This document shows positions 1 through 8,319 of a stretch of DNA of 23,669 bases, in pieces (position 1 is the first letter of the stretch; the number at the start of each line of letters is the position of its first letter). The stretch is taken from positions 317,251 to 340,919 of the forward strand of contig NW_003124897.1 of NCBI RefSeq assembly GCF_000003605.2, read 5' to 3'. The notes under the pieces were generated by a model that saw only the letters and a list, made by a program, of their open reading frames with translations, had not been told where the DNA came from and ran no database searches. Position numbers and translations under genes: made by a program. This stretch comes from Saccoglossus kowalevskii. Taxonomy: Eukaryota; Hemichordata; Enteropneusta; Harrimaniidae.

Positions 1-746
1 CCCCAGGTAGTACAGCACCCTAGTCTAGCTTACCCCAGGTGGTACAGCACCCTGGTCTAGCTTACCCCAGGTGGTACAATGCCCTGGTCTAGCTTACCCA
101 AGGTGGTACAGCACCCTGGTCTAGCTTACCCCAGGTGGTACAGCACCCTAGTCTAGCTTACCCCAGGTGATACAATGCCCTGGTCTAGCTTACCCCAGGT
201 GATACCATGCCCTGGTCTAGCTTACCCCAGGTGATACCATGCCCTGGTCTAGCTTACCCCAGGTGATACCATGCCCTGGTCTAGCTTACCCCAGGTGGTA
301 CAGCACCCTGGTCTAGCTTACCCCAGGTGGTACAATGCCCTGGTCTAGCTTACCCCAGGTGGTACAATGCCCTGGTCTGGCTTACCCGGTTGGTACAGCA
401 CCCTGGTCTAGCTTACCCGGTTGGTAAAATGGCCTGGTCTAGCTTACCTCGTTGGTAAAATGCCCTGGTCTAGCTTGCCCAGTTGGTACCATACCCTGGT
501 CTAGCTTGCCCAGTTGGTACCATACCCTGGTCTAGCTTACCCAGTTGGTACCATACCCTGGTCTAGCTTAGCCGGTTGGTACCATACCCTGGTCTAGGTT
601 ACCCGGTTGGTACCATACCCTGGTCTAGCTTACCCCGAGTGGTACAACACCCTGGTCTGGCTTACCCAGGTGGTAGCAGATCCTGGTCTAGCTTACCGCA
701 GGTGGTACAACACCCTGGTCTAGCTTACCCCAGGTGGTACAACACC
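1..746. repeat. 32-bp minisatellite, truncated by left window edge
   Basis: About 23 tandem copies of a 31-32 bp unit, typified by CCCCAGGTGGTACAGCACCC followed by TGGTCTAGCTTA. The first copies are exactly 32 bp apart. Variants cluster in blocks: GTGATACCATG units at about 167-290 and CCAGTTGGTACCATA units at about 479-615, some of 31 bp. Clustering indicates local spread of variants by slippage or unequal exchange. Each unit has CTAG and a partial CCAGG...CCTGG dyad. The array starts before base 1, so its full size is unknown. If the CaMKII gene continues leftward, the array is intronic. Confidence 0.97.
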
Positions 747-1227
747 CGCTAAGATTTCCTCAGGTGCTAGGATTATTGAGGTTTTACACCAGGAAGTAAA
801 GAAATTAAAATCATCTGACTATTATTTAAATACCATAACTTTTCCAAAATATCAAATATGACAAAAATTGATTGGGCAGTTTAATAAATAGACTTCTATG
901 ACTGTCCAATCAGAGACATTTTCTTATAATCACAGAAATTATTATTGTTAACATAAAAGCAACCATCTACATGTAGGTATTCAAAAAAGGAAGTTCTGAC
1001 AGTTATTTCATTATAATTTGTTTGTGTGGAAGGGTGTTTGAGTTTTCATGTTTACTTAAACACTCAAAAAAGAAAGCAAAAATTAAACTGAAACTATGAT
1101 TTTAAATAGTTGTTTTGTTTTTATTTCCATATCAACAGAAGAAGTGTTATAGCAAAAACCAATAAAAAATTCAAGATATTAATGTTACAAACTAAAAATA
1201 ATACATCAGTTTCAGTATATTTAAAAG
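747..1227. other. AT-rich intronic sequence, nothing recognised
   Basis: Unique AT-rich sequence lies between the minisatellite and the first-family element. I see no CaMKII exon (no PENLLL-type exon on the minus strand), no long reading frame and no clear repeat. It probably belongs to the intron downstream of exon 6b. Confidence 0.6.
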
Positions 1228-2386
1228 TAAACAAGCAGCCTGTCGGCTGAGATAGCTCCGCTGTTAGCAATGCACATTTCAATTAAAGAACTGAAGATAT
1301 CATTAGAAAATGAACAATATGTATAGTATCAAAGCAAAGGACCTTGCTGTTTTCAACAAGAATTCAAAAATATCACTTTTCACCAAAAATGACAAAAATA
1401 ATCATCAAAATTAAGTAATTGAAGATATCACCACGAAATTAACAAGGTCCACATGTAATACCTATATATGTAATATAAAAGCAATCAGACTTGCAGTTTT
1501 TAACAAGAAGTCGAAAATCTCACTTTTTACCAAAAATGACAAAAATATTTACCAAAATTAGAGAATTGAAGATATCATTACAAAATGAACAAATCTGAGA
1601 GAGGTCCACATGTAGTACCTATATATGTACTATCAAAGCAATTGAACTTGCGGTTTTTAACAAGAAGTCGAAAATATCACTTTTTACTAAAAATGACAAA
1701 AATATTCACCAAAATTAGAGAACAAAAAATATCATTACAAAATGAACAAATCTGAGAGAGTTCCACATGTAGTACCTATATATGTAATATAAAAGCAATC
1801 AGACTTGCAGTTTTTAACAAGAAGTCGAAAATCTCACTTTTTACCAAAAATGACAAAAATATTTACCAAAATTAGAGAATTGAAGATATCATTACAAAAT
1901 GAACAAATCTGAGAGAGGTCCACATGTAGTACCTATATATGTACTATCAAAGCAATTGAACTTGCGGTTTTTAACAAGAAGTCGAAAATATCACTTTTTA
2001 CTAAAAATGACAAAAATATTCACCAAAATTAGAGAACTAAAAATATCATTACAAAATGAACAAATCTGAGAGAGTTCCACATGTAGTACCTATATATGTA
2101 ATATCAAAGCAATTGGACTTGCGGTTTTTAACAAGAAGTCGAAAATATCACTTTTTACTAAAAATTACAAAAATATTCACCAAAATTAGAGAATTAAAGA
2201 TATCATTACAAAATGAACAAATCTAAGAGAGGTCTACCCAAGGTACATATACACCAAGTATCAAAGCATTCAGGCTTGTAGTTTTCAAGAAGTCAAAAAA
2301 GTAAAACATTGACACAAGACGACGGACGCCGCCGGACAATCACTCATATGATAAGCTCCGCTCGACAAAGTCGACAGCGGAGCTAA
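1228..2386 (+). mobile_element. Tandem-repeat-cored non-autonomous transposon (pearl/Helentron-like), family A copy 1
   Basis: The element opens with CAAGCAGCCTGTCGGCTGAG and, near its left end, AGCTCCGCTGT (1254-1264). The exact inverted copy ACAGCGGAGCT is at 2374-2384, giving an 11-bp inverted terminal repeat. Between them lies a core of about five 157-bp repeats (the CAAGAAGTCG marker is at 1504, 1661, 1818, 1975 and 2132). A short ACGACGGACGCCG tail follows, then a hairpin at 2354-2384 (AGCTCCGCTCGAC, loop AAA, GTCGACAGCGGAGCT with a 2-base bulge). No protein is encoded. Short inverted ends, a 150-160 bp tandem core, an ACGG-like tail and a terminal hairpin fit the bivalve pearl elements and Helentron-associated elements. 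A truncated second copy is at 21846-22137. Exact termini and target site are uncertain. Confidence 0.8.
1461..2088 (+). repeat. 314-bp higher-order duplication inside the 157-bp array
   Basis: Bases 1461-1774 and 1775-2088 are two copies of a 314-bp block, itself made of two alternating 157-bp variants. By hand comparison they differ at a single base (GAACAAAAAAT versus GAACTAAAAAT near 1721 and 2035). Adjacent 157-bp units differ at many more positions, for example TTTACC/TTCACC, GAGGTCC/GAGTTCC and CTTGCAG/CTTGCGG. The dimer was therefore duplicated recently as a unit. Confidence 0.93.
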
Positions 2387-2533
2387 AAATTCCAATCTCA
2401 GATATTTAAAAGATTGTACCTGATTGGCTACCTAACTCTAACACGTAACAGTTAGACCAATCGGAGAGCAGCTTGTTTGTCAACTGAAATTTCTGATATT
2501 TATCACTGTAAAAGCGTAAAGTAACCCCCTTAC
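2387..2533 (-). other. Intron immediately downstream of exon 6b, with an inverted repeat
   Basis: This is 147 bp between the element and the 6b donor. It contains an inverted repeat at 2422-2462: GATTGG with CCAATC as outer arms and TAACT with AGTTA as inner arms, around a 12-base loop. In the transcript it would sit about 70-110 nt after the 6b donor. A splicing role is only a guess. Confidence 0.5.
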
Positions 2534-2606
2534 CTTCAAGTCTCGATGAATGACACAGCTTTTATGGATGTATTCTACTGCCTCAAGTATCTGCTGAATG
2601 CAGTGA
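2534..2606 (-). CDS. CaMKII: CaMKII exon 6b, divergent alternative of the catalytic-loop exon
   Basis: This second 73-bp copy of the helix E/catalytic-loop exon reads HCIQQIL, then [17 protein letters not shown]. It has the same length and phases as exon 6a, an acceptor gtagcag beside 2607 and a strong gtaagg donor beside 2533. By hand count it differs from 6a at 19 of 73 bases and 7 of 24 residues (S/A, D/E, H/Y, C/I, N/S, G/C, V/I). Eight of the 17 unchanged residues use a different third base. This pattern suggests selection on the protein rather than a decaying copy. The acceptors share a TGCTTGT...CAGTCACTG context, so flanking intron was duplicated too. Including both exons would shift the frame, so I infer mutually exclusive use. 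Transcription of this copy is not shown by DNA alone. Confidence 0.92.
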
Positions 2607-2661
2607 CTGCTACAAGCAAGAGAAAACTGATGCTAAAAAATAACATCTAAAAAACACCCAC
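2607..2661 (-). other. 55-bp spacer intron between alternative exons 6a and 6b
   Basis: This short spacer runs from the gtgggt donor of exon 6a to the gtagcag acceptor of exon 6b. On the minus strand it is T-rich, with a pyrimidine stretch just before the 6b acceptor. It holds no stop-free coding sequence of note. A 55-nt spacer leaves little room for U1 and U2 snRNPs to assemble together. This is a known steric mechanism for mutually exclusive exons, although some invertebrate introns are this short. Confidence 0.8.
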
Positions 2662-2734
2662 CTTTAAATCACGATGAACAACCCCGTTTTTATGGCAATG
2701 GTCCACGGATTCAAGGATCTGCTGAATACAGTGA
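2662..2734 (-). CDS. CaMKII: CaMKII exon 6a, canonical-type helix E and HRDLK catalytic loop
   Basis: This 73-bp exon carries T (completing Ser) and 24 codons. It reads HCIQQIL, then [17 protein letters not shown]. It supplies helix E and the start of the catalytic loop; HRD contains the catalytic base Asp (about Asp135 in vertebrate CaMKII alpha). The [12 protein letters not shown] form is like the usual invertebrate CaMKII, so I take this as the ancestral version. The acceptor is gtcttgcag beside 2735 and the donor is gtgggt beside 2661. It enters in phase 2 and leaves in phase 0. It lies only 55 bp upstream, in transcript sense, of a second version of the same exon. The 83-codon minus-strand ORF overlapping it is in another frame and is not the gene. 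Confidence 0.96.
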
Positions 2735-3794
2735 CTGCAAGACAAGCAAACATGAACACAAGATCAAAACGACACAAAAAGCACGTTACATCACCACGTG
2801 GCGAGCGAGCTTGGGAAGGATACCAGGATGAGGAAAAAGAATGTTTCAGGAAACCAGGAGACACAGTGGATGGGAAATAAACATCAAATCCTTGATATAC
2901 AAGTAGTAAAAACAAGAATCAACTTATTTTCTGAGCATGTTGAAGCCATTTCAATTCTTTAATTGCTAAGGGCAAAATAAAAAAAAATCTTGGTCAAAAT
3001 TGTTTTCTAAAATCAATGTATGCAGACAGGTTCTTATTTTATTTTAAAACTGTCACCGAATTTGTGATTTGTTTGAGATTTACTTACATATTTACTAAAA
3101 TTCATGCACAAAAAAGCTGCGACACATGTGGTTACCAAAAATATTTTGTTTATCTGACCCAAAAAAGATTACATATTCTGTCACTTAAACAAGTTTGATA
3201 GATTCAGCATCAGTGTTGCTGGTCACGCTCAAGATTGATCCTCATCAAAACACAATTTAATTTTCATGGAATACATTGTATAATCATTCGGTAGCGAGAT
3301 GCAGTGGGGTATAAATCACCATGACAACCATTTGACATGCACGTGATACAGTAAAACAGCATGCAATAATATTGTATAACCACAAATATTGCCATAGACT
3401 AGGAAATCAGTTGCTTGTACAACATTTGATTGAAAAAAAAACCCAGTGATGTGACAGAAATTCACTGGTTGCGAAACGTGCTGGGTTGTTGTCTGTTAAC
3501 GCAACTAGGAAGGAATTGGGACCAACAGTGTACTTATTTAAGCTTTGAAATACCATACTTCAAAAATACCATGACCCCTTAACTGTTAGATAATTGTTGT
3601 AAGTCAGTCCCTAGCTGTTACTATTGGTACATGGTTAGGGTGCCTTATGTTGAAATGTATTATGTCCCTTAGATCAGAGAAACTTTGTAACAATGCTTGT
3701 GACCCCTTAGGTTTGAGATATTGGCACTCTGATATGACCCCTTAGGTCAGTAGAATTAGTGATTATACACATAGATAGACATGTAAATACTAAC
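2735..3794 (-). other. Intron between CaMKII exons 5 and 6a
   Basis: A 1,060-bp intron with acceptor gtcttgcag at 2735 and donor gttagt at 3794. It contains no third copy of the catalytic-loop exon that I can find. At about 3570-3750 the phrase TGACCCCTTA recurs (3571, 3700, 3736), each time in similar context, suggesting an old degenerate repeat. Small plus-strand ORFs here (2674-2880, 3016-3198) have no recognisable product. Confidence 0.7.
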
Positions 3795-3860
3795 CTAGCG
3801 TCTGCTTCACTATAGTACTCCCTGGCTACTATGTCTTCAAATAGCTCACCTCCGGTTACC
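3795..3860 (-). CDS. CaMKII: CaMKII exon (vertebrate exon 5 equivalent), helix D region
   Basis: This 66-bp exon reads [16 protein letters not shown] followed by SEADA and the first two bases of a Ser codon. This is the CaMKII signature just after the hinge, covering helix D and its approach; Glu of GGELF contacts the ATP ribose in kinases of this group (family knowledge). The first base, G, completes Leu of FDL from the previous exon. The last bases, AG, are completed by T at the start of either alternative next exon. The acceptor is ttttgcag next to 3861 and the donor is gttagt next to 3794. A run of about 18 T on the minus strand (3871-3888) forms the polypyrimidine tract. The intron to the nearer alternative exon is 1,060 bp. 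Confidence 0.97.
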
Positions 3861-4898
3861 CTGCAAAATAAAAAAAAAAAAAAAAACGATAATTATTAAA
3901 TTCAGTTCAGTCCACTTTTGTGAGCTTCCCTAAGAGGAAATGAGAATATTAAAATCAACAATATTCAAATGACGAAAAAGGAAGTCCCAGAAGAGATATG
4001 TACCAATAATGTATGTGAGTGACACTTTTTTAAATTTTAATAACATAACGATAAATACTCCCAAATATCATCAGACACATGAAACTTAAATAAACCTATA
4101 TTACTTTTCGTAAGTGTACCCTCTAAACAGAACTGATTTTGTAGGGTTCGTAGGTCACAATGCAATTTCATAAATCAAGTTGGGTCACCTTGGTAACTGC
4201 TGGGGAAAGAGGTACATTTAGTCAATAAAAAACAAGCCATGCATGTCACAGTCCCCATTAGTTATAAAATTTAAGCTATATAGTTTTGTATATAGTAATA
4301 CACTTTGAACATAAACAACTTGGAGACATGGACCCAGAAACTGATGCTTCAATATGATGATTTTTTTGACATGATTTGATTGACTTTCAGTCATCTTGCT
4401 CTGGAACAGCACCAATTAAAAAAAAATGGCCACCAGTAGGCCATTTTGAATCCAGTCTCTGAACGGAGACTAATAAAGATTGAATCTGGCAAGAGTGAAA
4501 TTCTGAATGCATAAACACTAGATAGATATGATACTTTACTTTCTTCATTTTCACACTTATTTTTTTTATAAAATGTGAAATCTATAATTACCAAATTATG
4601 CAACTATAGTAAGTTGTTTTTGAAGATTACTATATCAATGTACGATTTTCTGTTGAGTCAACGACGGACCACTTAATGAGCACACATGAAACTATTTGTG
4701 TCATTAAAAAATCTCTGGCCTCACTGAAGTGTCATATTGGTTCAGAGGATACAAGCCAAGATGACAAGTCACTGACTCAAGATTGTACAGTTAATCATAA
4801 CTATGGTCAATTTTTTTTTTAACTGTTGATGAAAAAAATTGGTGAAATTTTTTCTCAATTAAACAAAGTTATAAACTCATAAAGTTGGATATACTTAC
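3861..4898 (-). other. Intron between CaMKII exons 4 and 5
   Basis: A 1,038-bp intron with donor gtaag at 4898 and acceptor ttttgcag at 3861. It carries a poly(T) tract on the minus strand next to the acceptor (3871-3888), an X-box-like palindrome at 4184-4197 and a 222-bp second-family transposon remnant at 4250-4471. The rest is AT-rich with no coding signal. Confidence 0.75.
4250..4471 (+). mobile_element. Short non-autonomous element, family B copy 2, in CaMKII intron
   Basis: It begins TCACAGTCCCCATT and ends GAACGGAGACTAATAAAG, matching the ends of the large element at 17072-18190 (ACAGTCCCCGTT and GAACGGGGACTTAAAAG). AGTCCCCATT (4250-4259) and AACGGAGACT (4462-4471) are imperfect inverted repeats. 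Inside, GGCCATTTTGAATCCAG at about 4439-4455 matches the GGCCATTTTGAAT motif of the large copy. It lacks the tandem core and is best read as an old, internally deleted copy. Confidence 0.65.
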
Positions 4899-4953
4899 AG
4901 ATCAAAGACTAAGTAGTGGAATCCTTCCTCAGCAATACTATCATGTAGTCGAA
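4899..4953 (-). CDS. CaMKII: CaMKII exon (vertebrate exon 4 equivalent), end of N-lobe and hinge
   Basis: This 55-bp internal exon reads (V)[18 protein letters not shown] on the minus strand. That is the beta4-beta5 segment and hinge of the CaMKII catalytic domain, around residues 73-91 of the family; Phe-Asp-Leu is the hinge that lines the ATP pocket. The acceptor ends in cttcag just right of 4953 and the donor is gtaag just left of 4899. It enters in phase 1, completing a Val codon, and leaves in phase 2, with CT completed to CTG by the next exon. The acceptor is preceded by a (GTTT)n microsatellite at 4964-4993. The match to CaMKII is nearly complete, and I see no in-frame stop or damage. 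Confidence 0.96.
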
Positions 4954-4963
4954 CTGAAGTTGA

Positions 4964-4993
4964 AACAAACAAACAAACAAACAAATAAATAAT
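4964..4993 (-). repeat. (GTTT)n microsatellite at the CaMKII exon 4 acceptor
   Basis: The plus strand reads CAAA repeated about six times, then TAAATAA. On the transcribed strand this is a run of GTTT ending about 10 nt before the exon 4 acceptor AG, so it occupies the place of the polypyrimidine tract. Its length is likely to vary between individuals. Confidence 0.9.
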
Positions 4994-6907
4994 TGATCAT
5001 TTCAGAACATTCAATGCCCAATAAATTTGCTGATCTACTCATATATGAAACGTATACATGGCGTCTGATCTGTCAAAATACCACCTGTGAGCATGAATAA
5101 CATGTCAATAAATGATGCGTTGCTAGGAGACAACTAATGTATTGGATTATGTTGGGGAAAATACAGTCAATTTTAGACAAAATCAATCGTCTAATGTTGA
5201 TATGATGGAATATTTTGAGAAAAATATAATTAATTATATTTAATTTTGATTTGTTAAAATATGTAGAAAATAAGTTTCAATGCACCATTTGTGAACTTTC
5301 TTTGGTAAGACCATAACTAATGCACTGTTTTGTATTTCAAATTATTGTTTATATATGTATGCGATATGTGTGTGATGAACATATTGAATAAATTAAACTA
5401 AAAAATTACAGTCAGCATCCTTCATGATTGTTATCTTGTTGGAATATGTCGAGTAAAATACAATCGACAACTATTTTTGAATATTCAATTGTTAGAAAAC
5501 ATTGAAGAATTTCCGCAAAATAAATTTGAGCTTGATAAAATCCACTAGACTAGACAAACATATTGTTGTTCTCATTTTCACATAATATATTCATGAAGTC
5601 ATGATGGCAAATCATGAATTATTAATGCAATCATGGATTATTAAATATCAATAAATCTGATGAAATTATACAAGATAAAAAGATAATGAGACAGGATTCA
5701 TGCACTTCAATAGACTGTCAGTTTTCTATCAAGTCTCTGTTCAGGAGAAAGGGTTTTCTTCGTAATAGTGAATTACGACACCACTCAATCTCTCCAATTC
5801 AAGTCAAACTAATTACCAGGCATTCACCAGAACGTTGACTGATTGTTAACTTGTCTCAGAGTTGGTACAAAGAATCGCAAATAATTATTATTAGTAAATT
5901 ATCAATTATGAAGGCAAGCATCGATAATCGGAATGCCAGGTGGCTGCCAATATAAATAAGGCCAGAGAATTAAATTGTTTGTTTCGCACAGATAAAAATA
6001 CCTTTAAATGAATAGTTTCCCAACAACTAAAATGGCACAGGACGTCATCAGCAACTAAAAGATCATCATCTCCGTTGCTATGCCTACAGGGTCTGTGTAT
6101 TACCGTATGTTTCATTATGCACATGTACATTTGCCAGTCGACGGGCATACTGTTAATTCTACATCTTGCATTGCAAAGTTTGGCTTCTGTGGCAGTGTTA
6201 AACAGGGTTGATGTACGGCCTAGTTTTTATGAATTGAAGACAGATACCAAGGAGGTCTGTGAATTTGGAATTTGACTCTTAGTAGATGTAACTTTGAAGC
6301 AAATCAAACTTCATGAATAGCTGTCGCTAAGCATATCTGAAGACGTTAGATTCAGGTAAACAAAAAGTAAAATATCGACGGACACATTAATAACAGCTGT
6401 GGCATGGAAATAATTTCTCAAGGGCTTTGTACAGGCAATAAACTTCGTTGGAATACAGAACAAGTCATCAAAAATCACAGCAAAGTATAAACCCAGTTGG
6501 GATTGAAAACGTCTTTATCGTCTGTGCACGCTGTCCTCGTTTGATCTCGTTCACACGCTGTACCACGTTCTATGATTACATCAGACCTAATTTTAGGATA
6601 ATCTTGTAATCGTGTCAAATACGATTAGCTGAGTGTCTCTTTCTGCCTGTAGCGGTACCTGACATAACACAAAGTCAGAACGACAGCCTGTGGCTATTTC
6701 CTTTCTCAGTTGTACAGTGAATGATGAATGATACATATGTAAGAACTTTCCAACAAACTAATTGGATTAGAAACCTTTTGAACTATGAAAAATATACTGT
6801 ATATCTTGCTTCCAGTACGGGGATTACTCCTAGGCCAAATTATTTTTTCCGACAAAATGAATTATTAGAATGCATTAATACATCAACCTATGACAGATCT
6901 GTTGATC
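4994..6907. other. AT-rich intronic sequence, no gene recognised
   Basis: No kinase exon, RNA gene or clear repeat is visible. Small frames at 5906-6148 (minus) and 6075-6275 and 6721-6915 (plus) lack recognisable domains. The stretch at about 6505-6690 has more CpG than its surroundings, but I cannot assign a function to it. Confidence 0.5.
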
Positions 6908-7092
6908 TACTGTAAAATACTTTATTTTAGATGGAATCAATTTTTGCTGAAAAAAATGTTGGGCGTTTTGTACATAATTTATTTTCCCCGATTTTTGATG
7001 TAAAATATAGAAAAACATGTATTATGGCTGGATTTTATTTTCACTGAATCATCCCTTCCGCATAAATAGCAAAAATAAGGTATTTTACAGTA
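6908..7092 (-). mobile_element. Palindromic MITE, copy 1
   Basis: A 185-bp element with inverted ends TACTGTAAAATACTTTATTT (left) and the reverse complement of TACTGTAAAATACCTTATTT (right). The outermost TA on both sides in all three copies fits a TA target duplication, as in Tc1/mariner-type MITEs. An internal CATCCCTTCCG near the right end is the reverse of GAAGGGATGAT in copy 2, so this copy is inverted relative to copies 2 and 3. No coding capacity. Confidence 0.88.
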
Positions 7093-7582
7093 TGACAGAA
7101 CCGTTGACCTACAAAAGATCTGTTGGACAGATTTGTTGAACTACGACAGATCTGTTGAATTTTCAACCATCCCTGATAAGTCTACAATTCATGCTACACG
7201 GAAAAGGATAGACAACATGGTAATGCGGAGTTTACATCATCATACATTTGTATTTACTGAAAAAATCCTCATGCTTACTTGAGCATAACAACAAACGTAA
7301 TCTGCATGTCCCACCAGTGCAGGATTTCCATAGGGAATTACCAAACTAAGAATACCCTCCATCCATAATCAGCAATAATAATGAATCAAGTGTCACATGA
7401 CAATTTGGGGTAGGAAATCCAGTTGTTAAAAATATTGCTAAAAAATCATTTTTATGGACAACTCTTTGCATAATTTATCAAAAGCAGAGAGGTTGTCACC
7501 TGCACAAATGCAAGAGTTGGGTCCTAGTCAATGATAACGACACTAAAAATGCAAAGGCTCATGGGTAGGCAGAGACAGACAA
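7093..7582. other. AT-rich spacer, nothing recognised
   Basis: This is unique sequence between the MITE and the 22-bp minisatellite. GACAGATCTGTTG-like phrases recur at about 6892-6905, 7118-7133 and 7144-7157, a short degenerate repeat on both sides of the MITE. No gene is seen. Confidence 0.5.
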
Positions 7583-8319
7583 TAGCCAGGTGGGGGCAGG
7601 CTGCTGCATAGCCAGGTGGGTGGCAGGTGGGGGCAGGCTGCCACATAGCCAGGTGGGCAGCAGGTGGCAGCCCAGCCAGGATAGCTGGGTGGGTAACACT
7701 AGACAGCCGGGTGGGTGGGTTGCACTAGACAACCAGGAAGGTGGCACGAGACAGCCAGGTGGGTGGCACTAGATAGCCAGGTGGGTGGCACTAGACAGCC
7801 AGGTGGGTGGCACGAGACAGCCAGGTGGGTGGCACGAGACAGCCAGGTGGGTGGCACGAGACAGCCAGGTGGGTGGCACTAGACAGCCAGGTGGGTGGCA
7901 CTAGACAGCCAGGTGGGTGGCACGAGATAGCCAGGTGGGTGGCACGAGATAGCCAGGTGGGTGGCACGAGATAGCCAGGTGGGTGGCACGAGACAGCCAG
8001 GTGGGTGGCACGAGATAGCCAGGTGGGTGGCACTAGATAGCCAGGTGGGTGGCACGAGATAGCCAGGTGGGTGGCACTAGATAGCCAGGTGGGTGGCACT
8101 AGATAGCCAGGTGGGTGGCACTAGATAGCCAGGTGGGTAGCACTAGATAGCCAGGTGGGTGGCACTAGATAGTCAGGTGGGTGGCACTAGATAGCCAGGT
8201 GGGTGGCACTAGATAGCCAGGTGGGTGGCACTAGATAGGCAGGTGGGTGGCACTAGATAGCCAGGTGGGTGGCACTAGATAGACAGGTGGGTGGCACTAG
8301 ATAGACAGGTGGGTGGCAC
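7583..8319. repeat. 22-bp GC-rich minisatellite
   Basis: About 26 regular copies of TAGCCAGGTGGGTGGCACTA plus GA occupy 7751-8319, preceded by diverged copies from 7583. Variants CACGAGAC, CACGAGAT and CACTAGAT are interspersed, with CACTAGAT dominating on the right. Purines are concentrated on the plus strand. Because 22 is not a multiple of 3, the array reads open for up to 102 codons on the minus strand with a 22-residue period; that frame is a by-product and not a protein. Confidence 0.97.

Larger units (their letters stand above)
2534..4953 (-). other. CaMKII: CaMKII gene, partial: four exons of the kinase domain
   Basis: This is the visible coding part of a calcium/calmodulin-dependent protein kinase II gene. 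The enzyme is a multimeric Ser/Thr kinase activated by Ca2+/calmodulin and able to keep activity by autophosphorylation (family knowledge). In transcript order the exons are 4953-4899, 3860-3795, 2734-2662 or 2606-2534. Joined, they read from RLHDSI through [24 protein letters not shown] and HCIQQILE to VHRDLK or IHRDLK, a continuous stretch of roughly 65 residues. All junctions have GT donors and AG acceptors with consistent phases. Exon lengths of 55, 66 and 73 bp match the vertebrate CAMK2 exons as I recall them. The next exon, which should begin PENLLL, is not found at 1-2533 and must lie beyond the left edge. The first three exons are not seen to the right. The regulatory and hub domains are outside the window. 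Confidence 0.96.

Noticed and set aside
1..746. CRISPR-like look of regularly spaced repeats
   Set aside because: Units are directly adjacent with no unique spacers, and the context is an animal gene, so this is a minisatellite.
2664..2915. 83-codon minus frame and 68-codon plus frame over exon 6a
   Set aside because: They are in the wrong frame or strand for the kinase. The real coding frame here is the 73-bp CaMKII exon with splice sites.
2735..3794. Possible third copy of the catalytic-loop exon in the preceding intron
   Set aside because: I searched for the reverse-complement HRDLK pattern (CGATG-type phrase with a CTT or CTTTAA start) and found none.
7559..8099. Frames of 60-102 codons with repeated PPTWLS/ATHLA/CHPPGYLV phrases
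   Set aside because: They come from the 22-bp minisatellite; the periodicity and multi-frame openness explain them.
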